The notes under the pieces: model-generated
The model's input: the letters and a program-made list of their open reading frames with translations, nothing else
Told to the model about the DNA's origin: nothing
Databases searched by the model: none
Program-made: the position numbers and the translations under genes
Origin: Halopenitus persicus
GTDB lineage: Archaea > Halobacteriota > Halobacteria > Halobacteriales > Haloferacaceae
Assembly (NCBI RefSeq): GCF_900107205.1
Contig: NZ_FNPC01000006.1
Location: forward strand, 186,001-250,000
Length of the DNA stretch: 64,000 nt
Direction: 5' to 3'
Part shown: positions 1 through 9,660 of the stretch, piece after piece
How positions within the stretch are numbered: position 1 is the stretch's first letter
Layout: each line of letters begins with the position of its first letter

Positions 1-1298
1 TCGACGAGAACCTCTACGCGCTCATCGGGGAGCTCTCGGACGCGGGGTTCTCCGCGGACCTCTACTGGCGCGTCCAGGACTTCCAGAAGAACATCGGCGT
101 CGTCCCCGTCTCCGCGCTGACCGGCGAGGGGATTCCGGACCTGCTGACCGTGCTGATGGGACTGTCCCAGCGGTTCATGAAGGGAGAGATGGCGATCGAC
201 GTCTCGGGACCGGGCGTCGGGACGGTCCTCGAGGTGAAGGAGGAGCGGGGCTTCGGCGCAACCGTCGACGCCGTGATGTACGACGGCGTGATCCGGACGG
301 ACGACCAGGTCGTCATCGGCGGCCAGGACGAACCGATCGTCACGGACATCCGGGCGCTGCTGCAGCCGCAGCCCCTTGCGGAGATCCGGACGGAAAAGCA
401 GTTCGAGAAGGTCGATTCGGTCGCCGCCGCAGCGGGCGTGAAGATCGCCGCCCCCGACCTCGAGGACGCGATGGCCGGCGCGCCGGTCCGGGTCGTGCGC
501 GACCGCGATCTCGACGACGTGGTCGCGGAGGTGACCGCGGAACTGGAGGAGATCGACGTCGACACCGCCGAGGACGGGGTCGTGATCAAGGCGGACACGC
601 TCGGCTCGCTCGAGGCGATGGCGAGCGCGCTCAAGGAGGCGGAGATCCCGATCATGCGCGCCGAGGTCGGCGACATCGCGCCGCGGGACGTCGCGATCGC
701 CGAGACCGCGAACCAGGACGAGCACAAGGCGATCCTCGGGTTCAACGTCGACGTCCTCGCGAACGCCAGGGACGAGCTCGAGGCCGCCGACGTCAAGCTG
801 TTCACCGACGAGGTCATCTACCAGCTCATCGAGGAGTACGACACCTTCGTCGAGGAGCGCAAGCGCGCCCAACAGGAGACCGTCCTCGACAAGATCGTCA
901 GGCCGGCGCGCTTCCGGCTGTTGCCCGACCACACCTTCCGTCAGAACGACCCCGCGGTCGTCGGCGTCGAGGTGCTCGCCGGGACGCTCCAGAACAACCG
1001 GCACGTCGTCGCCTTCGAGAACGGCGAGCCCGACCGCCGGGGCCAGCTCTCCGGGATCCAAAAGCAGGGCGAGGACGTCGAGGAGGCCCGCGCGGGCGAG
1101 CGCGTCAGCGTCGCCATCGACGGGCCGACGGTCGGCCGCCAGATCGAGGAGGGCGACGTCCTCTGGACGGAGATCCCCGAAAAGCACGCGAAGATCCTCG
1201 AACAGGAACTCGCCAACGACATCACCGCCGACGAGCTCGAGGCGCTCCACGGCTACCTCGACAAGCGTCGGAGCCGCGATCCCTTCTGGGGCAAGTGA
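1..1298 (+). CDS. infB: Translation initiation factor aIF5B (IF-2), 3' part
   Basis: This is the C-terminal part of archaeal IF5B/IF-2, a ribosome-dependent GTPase that promotes subunit joining in the cytoplasm. The reading frame is open from base 3 and the true start lies before the window. The first residues contain the VSALTGEGI segment at the end of the GTPase domain. Then come the beta-barrel domain II (VSGPGVGTVLEVKEERGFG), domain III (DGVVIKADTLGSLEAM, EVGDIAPRDV) and domain IV (RFRLLPDHTFRQNDPAVVGVEV), followed by a C-terminal helix ending KRRSRDPFWGK. The G1-G4 nucleotide-binding motifs and any intein in them are off-window. The next gene lies convergent 66 bases away. Confidence 0.95.
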   Translation, partial: DENLYALIGELSDAGFSADLYWRVQDFQKNIGVVPVSALTGEGIPDLLTVLMGLSQRFMKGEMAIDVSGPGVGTVLEVKEERGFGATVDAVMYDGVIRTDDQVVIGGQDEPIVTDIRALLQPQPLAEIRTEKQFEKVDSVAAAAGVKIAAPDLEDAMAGAPVRVVRDRDLDDVVAEVTAELEEIDVDTAEDGVVIKADTLGSLEAMASALKEAEIPIMRAEVGDIAPRDVAIAETANQDEHKAILGFNVDVLANARDELEAADVKLFTDEVIYQLIEEYDTFVEERKRAQQETVLDKIVRPARFRLLPDHTFRQNDPAVVGVEVLAGTLQNNRHVVAFENGEPDRRGQLSGIQKQGEDVEEARAGERVSVAIDGPTVGRQIEEGDVLWTEIPEKHAKILEQELANDITADELEALHGYLDKRRSRDPFWGK

Positions 1299-1364
1299 GA
1301 CGATCGAGGGACTGCGACCGACCGGACTGTGACGGACCGGACTGCGATCCGTCGCCCCGCGGCG

Positions 1365-1748
1365 TCACTTCGCCGTGGGCGTGATCTCGCCGACCGCGTC
1401 CATCACCTGGAGGGCCGCGCTGGCCGCCAGCCCCTTCGCGACCTCCTCGGTGTCGGTGTCGGCCAGCCCCGTCTCGAGGTCCTCGACGTCCGGGGCGAAG
1501 CCGGCGGAGACGGGGTGGCCGGCCGGCGGGTTCACCGCGACGGTCGCCTGTGGCCCGTTGCTGCCGACCGACAGTTCGGACCCAACGACGTAGCTGTCGG
1601 GGAGGTACGACTCCGTTCGCGAGACGATCCCGGCGACGGCGGTTCGAAGCTCGCGTTCCTGGGTCGCGGACAGCTCGACCGCGTCCCGGTCCGGTTCGCC
1701 GGCCGGGGTGACGCCCGGTGCGCCCGCGTACGGATTGTTGCCGTTCAT
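1365..1748 (-). CDS. Small conserved haloarchaeal protein, possibly DUF5811
   Basis: A 127-residue protein of unknown function. It resembles a family of small haloarchaeal proteins I recall as DUF5811, and that assignment is from memory. The start is placed at the ATG beginning MNGNNPYAGAPG rather than 11 codons upstream, because the upstream extension (MNALPLSIPIS) looks like untranslated leader and haloarchaeal versions begin with the Asn/Pro-rich segment. The body has a Ser/Gly/Val strand region (SYVVGSELSVGSNGPQATVAVNPPAGHPVSAGF) and a C-terminal helix (GLAASAALQVMDAVGEITP). There are no transmembrane segments and no cysteines. It is convergent with infB and lies downstream of the arginine decarboxylase gene on the same strand. 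Confidence 0.7.
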   Translation of the reverse strand: MNGNNPYAGAPGVTPAGEPDRDAVELSATQERELRTAVAGIVSRTESYLPDSYVVGSELSVGSNGPQATVAVNPPAGHPVSAGFAPDVEDLETGLADTDTEEVAKGLAASAALQVMDAVGEITPTAK

Positions 1749-1940
1749 TGAGATTGGGATCGATAGGGGAAGCGCATTCAAAAAGGCGTCGCCGAACCCG
1801 GCATCGGTCCGAGCGAGTCACCCGGGCTCGACGGACCGGAATGGACCCGGATCGGGACGACACCGGATCGAGTCGGCTCGTCGATTCGTCTCGTCGGGTC
1901 GTCCCATCGATTCGTCTCGGCGATATCGGCTCGGACCGAC

Positions 1941-2495
1941 TCACACGATCGGCTCGGAATCGCCGTAGGCCGCGACCACGACGACGCACGTGTGTGCGTC
2001 CGGAGACGGCGTTGCGGACTCGACGAGCGTCTCACGGTCGGGAAGGTCCCAGTCGCGGAGGGTCGCGCCCGCGTCGAGCCCCTCGTGGATCCGGTCCCGA
2101 ACAGCTTCCGGCTCCGTGCCCGGTACCTCGTAGAACAGTCCCGGGCCGGGGCCCGTCGCCCACCCGAGTCCGGCGGCGATCGTCGACGGTCGGTCCGCGT
2201 CCGGTTCGGCGCCCGTGGTCGACTCAGCGCTCGAGGTCGGCTCGGCGCCCGTGGTCGATCCGGCGCTTGTGGCCGGCCCGAGGTGGCGTTTCGCCTGGAC
2301 GACCGTGAGCCGGTTGCCGGCCGGGCCCAGGTCGGGCGCGCGATCGACGCTCGTGACGGTCGCGTCCGCGGGGACGATCGAGGAGACGGTGACGAGGTTG
2401 TAGTTGTGCAGGTTCGCGTCCGCGAGCGCCGCGTCGTAGGCCGCCATCGCCGTCGGGGCGACGCCGACGCCGGCGGCGACGTGGATCGATGCCAT
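1941..2495 (-). CDS. pdaD: Pyruvoyl-dependent arginine decarboxylase
   Basis: This 184-residue proenzyme would cleave itself to make a pyruvoyl cofactor and then decarboxylate arginine to agmatine. In archaea agmatine feeds polyamines and the agmatidine modification of tRNA-Ile. The self-cleavage site is visible as the Ser-Ser pair at residues 38-39 in NLVTVSSIVP. The C-terminal part (GLGWATGPGPGLFYEVPG, VVVVAAYGD) also fits the family. It is longer than the usual roughly 155-165 residues because of a Ser/Thr/Glu/Pro insertion at about residues 77-103. That insertion is encoded by an imperfect DNA repeat containing two copies of GGCGCCCGTGGTCGA. The gene appears to stand alone on the minus strand. 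Confidence 0.85.
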   Translation of the reverse strand: MASIHVAAGVGVAPTAMAAYDAALADANLHNYNLVTVSSIVPADATVTSVDRAPDLGPAGNRLTVVQAKRHLGPATSAGSTTGAEPTSSAESTTGAEPDADRPSTIAAGLGWATGPGPGLFYEVPGTEPEAVRDRIHEGLDAGATLRDWDLPDRETLVESATPSPDAHTCVVVVAAYGDSEPIV

Positions 2496-2596
2496 CGCCG
2501 AGGGTCGGCGGCCGACGCGCTAAGCGGTTTCGAAACCGAACGGAAAGACGCGGGCCGACGGACCGGAGACGGCGCCGTAACGGGCGACGGCGGCGG

Positions 2597-3820
2597 TCAG
2601 TACTGGTAGTGGATGTTTCGGTCGGCGGCCTCCTCGGCCGAGTCGAGCTTCTCGACCGCGTCCGCGAAGTCCGCGCGGGTGACCTCGGTCCGGCCGTCGC
2701 GGATCGCGAACATTCCGGCCTCGGTGGCCAGCGAGGCGAGATCCGCGCCGCTGAACTCCTCGAGGTCCGCGACGAGTCCCGAGAGGTCGAGGTCGTCCGC
2801 GACGTTCATGTCCTCGGTGTGGATCTCGAGGATCCGTTCGCGGGCGGCGGCGTCGGGCTTGGGGACCTCGATGAGGCGGTCGAAGCGGCCGGGCCGGAGG
2901 ATCGCCTCGTCGAGCATGTCGAACCGGTTCGTGGCCGCCATGATCCGGATCTCGCCGCGGTCGTCGAAGCCGTCCATCTCGGAGAGCAGCTGCATCATCG
3001 TCCGCTGGACCTCGGCGTCGCCGGAGGTCTTCGAGTCCGTCCGTTTGGAGGCGACCGCGTCGATCTCGTCGATGAAGATCACCGCGGGCTCGCGGTCGGC
3101 CGCGAGCTCGAAGAGGTCACGGACCAGCCGCGAGCCCTCGCCGATGAACTTCCGGACGAGCTCGGAGCCGGCCATCTTGATGAAGGTGGCGTCGGACTCG
3201 TTGGCGACGGCCTTCGCGAGCATCGTCTTGCCGGTCCCCGGCGGGCCGTGCAGCAGGACGCCGCTGGGCGGCTCGACGCCGACGGTCTCGAACGCTTCGG
3301 GGTTCTCGAGGGGGTCCTCGACCGCCTCGCGAACCTCGCGGATCTGCTCGTCGATGCCGCCGATGTCCGCGTAGGTCACGTCGGGGGAGGCGTCGACCTC
3401 CATCGCCTGGGCCCGGGCGTCCGTCTCGTCGTCGAGCACGGTCTGGATCGCGAAGGAGTCGTTGATAGCGACGCGGTCGCCGGGTTCGAGGTCGCCGTTC
3501 ACCGAGGTTGCCGTCTCGGTGAGCACCTCCTGGTTGTTGCCGTGCTGTTTGATCACGACGCCCTCGTCGGTGTGCTCCTCGACCGACGCGATGTACAGCG
3601 AGGAGGTCTTCAGGACCTCGTTTTCCCGTTTCAGCTCGTCGACGTCATCCTGTAGCTGGTCGCGCTGCGTTTCGGCGTCCTCGAGCCGCCGCTCGAGCTC
3701 CTCGTTCACCTGCACGATCCGCCGGAAGTGTTTGCGGATCGCTTCCAGCCGTTCCCCGTCGCTCATCTCGGGATCGAGGTCGAGACGGGGACGGTCCGGC
3801 AGTGACGGACTGTGGGACAT
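2597..3820 (-). CDS. pan: Proteasome-activating nucleotidase (PAN)
   Basis: This 407-residue AAA+ ATPase forms a hexameric ring that unfolds proteins and feeds them to the 20S proteasome. An N-terminal coiled coil (about residues 30-72) is followed by an OB-like domain and one AAA+ module. Walker A GPPGTGKT is at 192-199, Walker B VIFIDEID at about 247-254, and the sensor/arginine-finger region reads ILRPGRFDRLIEVP. The extreme C-terminus reads I-H-Y-Q-Y. PAN normally docks through an HbYX tail with tyrosine penultimate, whereas here the tyrosines are last and third from last. The gene is monocistronic by spacing. Haloarchaea often have two PAN paralogues, and which one this is cannot be told here. 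Confidence 0.95.
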   Translation of the reverse strand: MSHSPSLPDRPRLDLDPEMSDGERLEAIRKHFRRIVQVNEELERRLEDAETQRDQLQDDVDELKRENEVLKTSSLYIASVEEHTDEGVVIKQHGNNQEVLTETATSVNGDLEPGDRVAINDSFAIQTVLDDETDARAQAMEVDASPDVTYADIGGIDEQIREVREAVEDPLENPEAFETVGVEPPSGVLLHGPPGTGKTMLAKAVANESDATFIKMAGSELVRKFIGEGSRLVRDLFELAADREPAVIFIDEIDAVASKRTDSKTSGDAEVQRTMMQLLSEMDGFDDRGEIRIMAATNRFDMLDEAILRPGRFDRLIEVPKPDAAARERILEIHTEDMNVADDLDLSGLVADLEEFSGADLASLATEAGMFAIRDGRTEVTRADFADAVEKLDSAEEAADRNIHYQY

Positions 3821-3912
3821 TCGTTGCCGGTGGTACGGTTCCGGCGTACATGTGCCTTTGGGTCACGGCCCGTTTTCCGCCGATCGGGGACGGGACCCGG
3901 CCCCTGCGAAGG

Positions 3913-5394
3913 TCAGCGTCCGATCGTCGCGAGGTTCTCGAGCGCGACCGACGCGGGAAGACGGTCGAGGACCGTTGCCTCCCAGTCGTCGTGGGCGAAC
4001 GTGACCTCGGTTGTCGGGTGTTCACGGGCAAGCCGTGCGACGCCGTCGGCCGCCGCCCGGCACAACTCGGTATTCGGTCGGCTCGGCGCCTCGGCGGTCA
4101 ACGGGTAGGTCTCCGCGAGCGCAGGCGGGACGGGGCCGAACGGCGGTTTGACCCGCCAGACGGCGTCGTACTCGTGCTCCGAGGGCGGCTTCGTGACGGT
4201 GAGCAACAGCGACTCCGGGAGGGACAGCCGATCGAGCCGGTCGTGGTAACGTGCGACCTCGGGGCGGCGGGCGGATTCGGCCGACAGCGAGAAGAACGTC
4301 CCCTTCGAGACCGGGTCGGTCGCCTCGAGCTGTTCGCGGTGGTCGAGCAGCGCCCGGTAGCCGTCCCACATCGCCGGATGACCGCGGGCGCGTCGCTCGA
4401 CGAGCTCGAGCAGGGACCCCGACCGAACCGCCTCCTTCACCCGGCGCAGCTCCTCGAGGGTGACGTGGAGGTTGTGTTCGGCGAGCAGCCGTTCCCGCTC
4501 CGCGTCGCCGGCGTCGCGGAGGGATGCGGGCGTGTGGTCGGCACAGACCGGGCAGGAACACGGCAGGTACGTGAGGTCCTCGAGGTGTTCGGTTCCCGAA
4601 ACGGTCAGGTATCGCCCGTCGCGGGCCATCAGCGCGTACGCCGCCGAGTCGAACAGGTCGCAGCCGCAGGCGACCGCGAGCGCGAGCATCATCGGGTGGC
4701 CGGCGCCGAAGAGGTGGACCGGACAGTCCGGGTCGAGCCCGCGCTTCGCGCCCAGCACGACGTCGACGACGTCGGCGTATCGGTAGCCGTTCATCAGCGG
4801 GACGACCGCCCCGACCGGGAAGACGTCGAGGTCGGTCCCGGCGGCGTGACGGCCGGCGCGTTCGCGGAGGTCGGGATACGTCGATCCCTGGACGGGAGCG
4901 TTCACGAGCATCTCGCCGGTGTCGACGGCGGCGGCATCGGCAAGGGCGGTCTCTGTCGTCTCGAGGTCGGCCGCCGCGCGCTCGCGGTCGACGTCTGGCG
5001 GCGTGGGGACGTCGACCGGCGTGGCGATGTCGGAGCCGATCGCGTGCTGAAACTCGAGGATCTCCGTCGTCGTCACGTCGATGTCGCCGTACTCGGCGAG
5101 CTGGAACGAGCCCGAGTCGGTCATGATCGCGCCGTCGAACCCGAGGAGGTCGTGCAGCCCCTCCTCGAGGGCGCGCTCCCGGACCCGGTCGGTGCTGTGG
5201 ATGATGTAGGAGTTGGTGATCAGGGCGTCGACGCCGAACTCCGACCGCAGGCGTTCGGGGTCGATCGTGAGCACGTTCGGGTTGATCACCGGCAGGAGGG
5301 CCGGGGTCTCGACGGTCACGCCGGCCCGCGGAACCGAGAGGCGGCCGATCCGGCCCGCGCCGTCGTGGTCCCGGATCTCGAACTGCTCGCGCAT
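3913..5394 (-). CDS. tgtA: Archaeosine tRNA-guanine transglycosylase
   Basis: This 493-residue enzyme swaps guanine-15 in the D-loop of archaeal tRNAs for preQ0, the first tRNA-level step to archaeosine. The catalytic TIM-barrel domain starts at [19 protein letters not shown] and carries the active-site signature MTDSGSFQ. The zinc site is the Cys cluster in [12 protein letters not shown], with a histidine further on (AEHNLH). About 150 C-terminal residues form an extra region, as in archaeal TGTs. The start at base 5394 is chosen because 16 Arg-rich upstream codons (RRPRRRRG) do not resemble coding sequence and the family begins just here. The site-2 protease gene ends 44 bases upstream on the same strand. 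Confidence 0.94.
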   Translation of the reverse strand: MREQFEIRDHDGAGRIGRLSVPRAGVTVETPALLPVINPNVLTIDPERLRSEFGVDALITNSYIIHSTDRVRERALEEGLHDLLGFDGAIMTDSGSFQLAEYGDIDVTTTEILEFQHAIGSDIATPVDVPTPPDVDRERAAADLETTETALADAAAVDTGEMLVNAPVQGSTYPDLRERAGRHAAGTDLDVFPVGAVVPLMNGYRYADVVDVVLGAKRGLDPDCPVHLFGAGHPMMLALAVACGCDLFDSAAYALMARDGRYLTVSGTEHLEDLTYLPCSCPVCADHTPASLRDAGDAERERLLAEHNLHVTLEELRRVKEAVRSGSLLELVERRARGHPAMWDGYRALLDHREQLEATDPVSKGTFFSLSAESARRPEVARYHDRLDRLSLPESLLLTVTKPPSEHEYDAVWRVKPPFGPVPPALAETYPLTAEAPSRPNTELCRAAADGVARLAREHPTTEVTFAHDDWEATVLDRLPASVALENLATIGR

Positions 5395-5438
5395 ACCGCG
5401 TCTGCGTCGGGGCCGGCGGTAAGGGTTGCGTTCGTCGG

Positions 5439-7262
5439 TCACCCGAGCACGACCGGACCGAACAGCATCACGAGCAGGGCGACGAGCATCGTCACCCCGA
5501 CTCCGGTGGTGATCGTCCGGGTGAGCTGCGGCTTCGCGTCGACCGGCAACCGCGAGACGACCGCCTCCGTGGCGGTTCGGAGGATCCGCCCGCCGTCGAG
5601 CGGGAAGGCCGGGATGCAGTTGAAGAAGGCGAGCTGGAGGTTGATCCAGCCGGTCCAGAAGAGCACGTTCGCCCCGAGGAAGACGACGGGGTCGCCGAGC
5701 GCCGAGAGCGGTCCGGTCACCTCGTAGAACTGGACGTTGGTCCCGACGAAGCCGGCGAAGTTGTACTGGACCGACGGGTCGACGATCGAGTAGAACGGGA
5801 GGACGGTGATCAGAAGCAGCGTGCCCAGGAACGTGTCGCTCGCCGCGCCGGTCAGCATCGAGAGGTACTGAGCGGCCGGATAGCCGGTCACGCCGAGGCT
5901 GTCGACCGACACGCCGGAGACCCCGGCGGCGATCTGGACGCCGAGGTAGGCGTCGCCCCCCGCCATGGAGGTGTTCTCCGCAGTCGAATCCGCCCCCGCA
6001 GCGGAGCCGCCATCGGCGGCGCTCGACCCCAGAGTGACGGCGAACTCCTCACGGTCGCCGTCGACGTAGCCGACGACCGGCACCTCCTCGCCGGGGTCGC
6101 GCGCGTCGATCGCCGCGCTGAGGTCCGCGCGGTCGACGACGCGGTCGTCACCCACGGCGGTGATGACGACGTTCTCGCCGGCCGGCACGTCCGCGGTTGC
6201 GTTGAGCGGCCCGTCGGGGACGACCACTGCCAGCGCGCCGATCGGGGCCTCCACGGTCGTCCCGTTCGTCGTCTCGATGACAGCGACGTGGTCGTCGGCG
6301 ACGGCCTCGCGGAGCGCCGCCTCGGTCCGGACCGGGTCGCCGTCGACGGTCGCGATCGTGTCGTTGACCGCCAGCCCGTCGTCCCCGGCCAACGGCGACG
6401 TCTCCGCGACGCCGGTCACGAGCAGGGACCGGTCGACGGTTCGCTCGGTTCCGTCGTGGAGCGTGACGGTGACCTGCTCGTCGGCGTTGGCAGCGAGCCG
6501 GCGGGTGAGGTCGGTTCCGTTGTCGACCGGTTCCCCGCCCAGCGCGACGATCCGGTCTCCGGGTCCGATGCCCGCCTCCGCGGCCGGCGATCCCGGATAC
6601 GCTCCGCCGACCGCCGCGCCGGAGGCGACCGAGACCGCGCCGCCGATCGGACCGAAGAGGAGAGCGAACGCCACGAGGACGACGATGAAGTTCGCCGTGA
6701 CGCCGGCGGCGAACATCCGGGTTCGGCTCCCGCGGGTCGCCTCCGTCGTGGACTCATCGTCGGGCTCGACGAATGCGCCGACCGGGATCAGCGTGAACAG
6801 CGCCAGCCCCATCGAGTCGATCTCGATGTCCTCGACGCGGCACAACAGCCCGTGTGCGCCCTCGTGGACGACGAGGGCGACGAGCAGCCCGGCCACGATC
6901 TCGAGGGCTACCGAGAGGGGGAGGAAGTCGTTGACGCCGGGGATGATGAGGACGTTCTGGGGCGTGTTGATGCCGGTCGGCTCCGGCGGGTTCGAGAGCA
7001 CGCTGAGGGCGTTCGCGATCAACAGCAGGAACGTCCCGACCATGATGACGAGCGCGACGCCGACGCCGAGGTTCGCGATCGCCCGCCAGAGACGCTTCGG
7101 CGCGGAGAGCCGGTCGAGAAGCGCCTTGCCGCGTTTCGTGTGGATCGTCGTCATCGGTCCGGAGACCCGTACCGACCCGGGGAGCAGCCCACGGTTCTGC
7201 AGCCACGCCGCCGCCGCCGTGTACGCGAGCACCCCCAAAAGGATCCACAGCAGGGTATTCAT
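5439..7262 (-). CDS. Site-2-type M50 membrane metalloprotease with PDZ domains
   Basis: This 607-residue intramembrane zinc protease probably acts in regulated intramembrane proteolysis. The zinc-binding HEGAH motif lies at about residues 133-137 in a membrane helix. The third ligand motif, PLDGGRI, lies near residue 556 close to the C-terminus, as in S2P/RseP enzymes. Between them are a PDZ domain ([23 protein letters not shown]), a second PDZ-like segment ([20 protein letters not shown]) and an acidic Ser/Ala linker. At least six hydrophobic segments are visible. The start is the ATG of [14 protein letters not shown], placing a membrane helix at the N-terminus; 26 upstream codons are open but implausible. 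The substrate is unknown. It lies just upstream of tgtA. Confidence 0.9.
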   Translation of the reverse strand: MNTLLWILLGVLAYTAAAAWLQNRGLLPGSVRVSGPMTTIHTKRGKALLDRLSAPKRLWRAIANLGVGVALVIMVGTFLLLIANALSVLSNPPEPTGINTPQNVLIIPGVNDFLPLSVALEIVAGLLVALVVHEGAHGLLCRVEDIEIDSMGLALFTLIPVGAFVEPDDESTTEATRGSRTRMFAAGVTANFIVVLVAFALLFGPIGGAVSVASGAAVGGAYPGSPAAEAGIGPGDRIVALGGEPVDNGTDLTRRLAANADEQVTVTLHDGTERTVDRSLLVTGVAETSPLAGDDGLAVNDTIATVDGDPVRTEAALREAVADDHVAVIETTNGTTVEAPIGALAVVVPDGPLNATADVPAGENVVITAVGDDRVVDRADLSAAIDARDPGEEVPVVGYVDGDREEFAVTLGSSAADGGSAAGADSTAENTSMAGGDAYLGVQIAAGVSGVSVDSLGVTGYPAAQYLSMLTGAASDTFLGTLLLITVLPFYSIVDPSVQYNFAGFVGTNVQFYEVTGPLSALGDPVVFLGANVLFWTGWINLQLAFFNCIPAFPLDGGRILRTATEAVVSRLPVDAKPQLTRTITTGVGVTMLVALLVMLFGPVVLG

Positions 7263-7394
7263 CACCCACCCTTCGGGATCGCCCGGGGTAAGGAGTTCGG
7301 TTGCGGAGGCCGACGGACGAAACGTTATCTTCGGGCTCACTGCCGCCCCCGAGCAGAAACAACACCCAAATACCCCTCCGCCCTACCGTGGGGT

Positions 7395-7613
7395 ATGACA
7401 CCAGTCGAGTTCCTCGCGGAACTGGTCTTCGGCGTGTATCAGCTCGCAACCATCTTCCTCGAGAACGTGGTGGCCAACGGCGACCCGCTCTCGATCCTCG
7501 CGTTCCTCGTGGGACAGGTGCTGCTCGTCGGGTCCATCGTCGCCATCGCCTACCTGACGGTCGGCGCGCTGGCGAGCACCGTCGGCATCCAGCTTCCCTC
7601 GCCCGGAAAGTGA
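7395..7613 (+). CDS. Small membrane protein, unknown function
   Basis: A 72-residue protein starting MTPVEFLAELVFGVYQLATIFL. It has two hydrophobic stretches (about residues 5-25 and 33-62, the latter containing a glycine-rich VLLVGSIVAIAYLTVGALAST), so it is probably a one- or two-pass membrane protein. It is divergent from the site-2 protease, whose start is 133 bases away, and the two may share a promoter region. A short intergenic segment with T-runs follows it. I do not recognise a named family. Confidence 0.65.
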   Translation: MTPVEFLAELVFGVYQLATIFLENVVANGDPLSILAFLVGQVLLVGSIVAIAYLTVGALASTVGIQLPSPGK

Positions 7614-7757
7614 ATCACGCTCGGACGGACGCCGAATAGTCCGTCTCGCCGCGATCAGGACGCTTTTCGGTCCCGGTTTTCGTTCCAATTCGATCCCGGG
7701 CCTCGTGTCCGTTCAGTCCCGGTTTCGTCCCCGTTCGATCCCGATTTTTCTCCTCCG

Positions 7758-8747
7758 CTACGCCGAGAAGACGTCGCCGAGCGCCGACGCGGCCGCGTCG
7801 ATCGCCGCGTCGACGTCCGGCCCGATCGGCGACCCGACCACGAGTCCGTCGACGTGCTCCGCGAGATCCATCGCGCGGTCACGGACGTCCGCCGGCGACC
7901 CGGCGAGACAGAACGCGTCGATCATCGCCGGCGTCACCGCCTCGAAGGCGGCGGAGAACTCCCCGGCGCTGACGTGATCCCCGACGGTTTCGGCCGCCTC
8001 TCGGTCGATCCCGTGCCGGTCGAGCACCGGCGGGGCGGCCCCGGCAGCGATGAACGCGACCGCGGGACGGGCGGCCTCGCGCGCCGCGTCGGAATCCTCG
8101 TCGACGCTGACGCTCGCGTACGCGACCAGCTCGAACGCGCCACGGTCGTCCGGGCGATCCGCGAGCCCGTCCGCGACCTGCTCGCGCGCCCAGCGTAGGT
8201 CGGCCGGATGGGACCCGTTGAACAGCAGGCCGTCGGCGTGCTTGGCGGCCATCCGGCACATATGGGGCCCCTCGCCGCCGACGTAGACCGGGATGTCGCT
8301 CCCCTGCGGCGGCTCGTAGTTGAGGCCGGCGTCGGTCGCCGCGAAGGTCCCGTCGTGGTCGATCCGCTCGCCGTCCCAGAGTCGTTGGGCGGATTTGAAC
8401 GCCTCGAGAACGGGGCGAAGCCCCCGCCGATCCTCGAGTCCGAGGTTCGAGAGGGTCGACGGATCGCCGGGACCGATGCCGAACACCGCCCGTTCGTCGG
8501 ACGCCTCGTCGAGCGTCGCGAGCCGCGAGGCGAGCGTGACCGGGTGCGTCTCGAGCGGGTTGGCGACGCCGGGACCGAGCCGGATCGTCTCCGTCTCGAC
8601 CGCCAGTCGGGAGAGGAACGCCCAGGGGTCGCGGTTGTTGTAGTGACACGTCGAAAACACGGCGTCGTAGCCGACCGCCTCGGCTGCGCGTCCGCGTTCG
8701 ACGAGTCGATCCAGTTCGTCCTCCGGCGTGAGTTCGATTCCGAGCAT
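7758..8747 (-). CDS. LLM-class F420-dependent oxidoreductase, Mer-like
   Basis: A 329-residue luciferase-like TIM-barrel flavin/F420 enzyme. It is closest in appearance to 5,10-methylenetetrahydromethanopterin reductase (Mer): IRLGPGVANPLETHPVTLASRLATLDEAS, FGIGPGDPSTL and the cofactor-side segment IPVYVGGEGPHMCRMAAKHADGLLFNGSHP. Halophiles make no methane, so the real substrate may be a tetrahydrofolate/methanopterin C1 carrier or something else. Directly upstream, 16 bases away on the same strand, is cofE, which adds glutamates to F420. That pairing supports F420 rather than FMN as cofactor, but it is an inference from position. Confidence 0.8.
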   Translation of the reverse strand: MLGIELTPEDELDRLVERGRAAEAVGYDAVFSTCHYNNRDPWAFLSRLAVETETIRLGPGVANPLETHPVTLASRLATLDEASDERAVFGIGPGDPSTLSNLGLEDRRGLRPVLEAFKSAQRLWDGERIDHDGTFAATDAGLNYEPPQGSDIPVYVGGEGPHMCRMAAKHADGLLFNGSHPADLRWAREQVADGLADRPDDRGAFELVAYASVSVDEDSDAAREAARPAVAFIAAGAAPPVLDRHGIDREAAETVGDHVSAGEFSAAFEAVTPAMIDAFCLAGSPADVRDRAMDLAEHVDGLVVGSPIGPDVDAAIDAAASALGDVFSA

Positions 8748-8763
8748 ACTGGGTCACCAAGCG

Positions 8764-9531
8764 TCAGGTTCCGTCCCCGCCGTCGTACCGCCACTCGCGG
8801 AGCGCCTGCCGAACGAAGTCGGTCTCGACGTCCCGGAAGTGCGCGTCCGAGCCCGCGTGGTCGCCGAACTCGAAGTCGCGAACGACCACGACCGGCGTCC
8901 CGCCGTCGCCCTCGCCGGCGACCAGGTTGGCGGCTGCCGCGAGCTCGTCGACCACGTTCTGTACGGTGACGCCGAGCTCGCGACCGTCGCGGTCGTGCTC
9001 GCCGCGCCAGTCGCGGCTGGCGGGCAGTCCCGACCAGCCGATCGCGACCCCGCGCTGGCCGTGGCGGAACGGTCGGCCGCAGGTGTCGGTGACGACCACG
9101 CGGTCGGCGGGCAGCCCCGACCGGATCCGGTCCGCGCTCTCAGTCGGCCGCTTCGGGAGCAACAGGAGGTCGCCGTCGGCGACGTTGGACCGGTCGATGC
9201 CGGCGTTGACGCCGACGTGGCCGAACCGGCTCGCGGTGAGCAGGAACGGCTCCGCGAGGATGATCTCGGTCGACTCCTCGAGGACCGCCTGCGCGAAGCG
9301 GGGATCCTTCGAATCGCCGGTGGCCGCCTCGAGCCGATCGGCGAGCTCCCTGGCTCGCGGACTCGGGGAGAAGTCGTCGTAGTCGCGGACGCGGCCCTCG
9401 GCCTTCGAGACGACCGTACTCGCCACGCAGACGACGTCGTCGGGACGGAGGTCGACGCGCTCGTCGATCAGCGCGGCGAGATCGTCGCCCTCCCGTATCT
9501 CGGGCAGACCGGGGACCGCGAACAGTTCCAT
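8764..9531 (-). CDS. cofE: Coenzyme F420-0:L-glutamate ligase
   Basis: A 255-residue GTP-dependent ligase that adds gamma-linked glutamates to F420-0. Recognisable segments are the N-terminal MELFAVPGLPEIREGDDLAALI, DVVCVASTVVSKAEGRV, FGHVGVNAGIDRSNVADGDLLLLP, VVVTDTCGRPFRHGQRGVAIG and the C-terminal ELAAAANLVAGEGDGGTPVVVVRD, where the acidic and tyrosine/asparagine positions bind Mn/GTP in known CofE. The start at base 9531 removes 22 Arg/Pro-rich upstream codons and matches the family N-terminus. It is the first gene of a two-gene operon with the Mer-like oxidoreductase. Confidence 0.92.
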   Translation of the reverse strand: MELFAVPGLPEIREGDDLAALIDERVDLRPDDVVCVASTVVSKAEGRVRDYDDFSPSPRARELADRLEAATGDSKDPRFAQAVLEESTEIILAEPFLLTASRFGHVGVNAGIDRSNVADGDLLLLPKRPTESADRIRSGLPADRVVVTDTCGRPFRHGQRGVAIGWSGLPASRDWRGEHDRDGRELGVTVQNVVDELAAAANLVAGEGDGGTPVVVVRDFEFGDHAGSDAHFRDVETDFVRQALREWRYDGGDGT

Positions 9532-9660
9532 ACGTGCACGGATCGGTCGGGACGGGGGAAAACCCCGACGGTACTGGCGGGGACGGCCGGAACCCACGGA
9601 AGCGTATCAAATACCCGGAAGGAATAAGTGAGGGACGGGAGCCTTATCTAAGCAAGCGCG

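Noticed and set aside
1-1298. Intein or frameshift in infB
   Set aside because: The visible domains run without interruption in one frame. Only the 5' part is missing because of the window edge.
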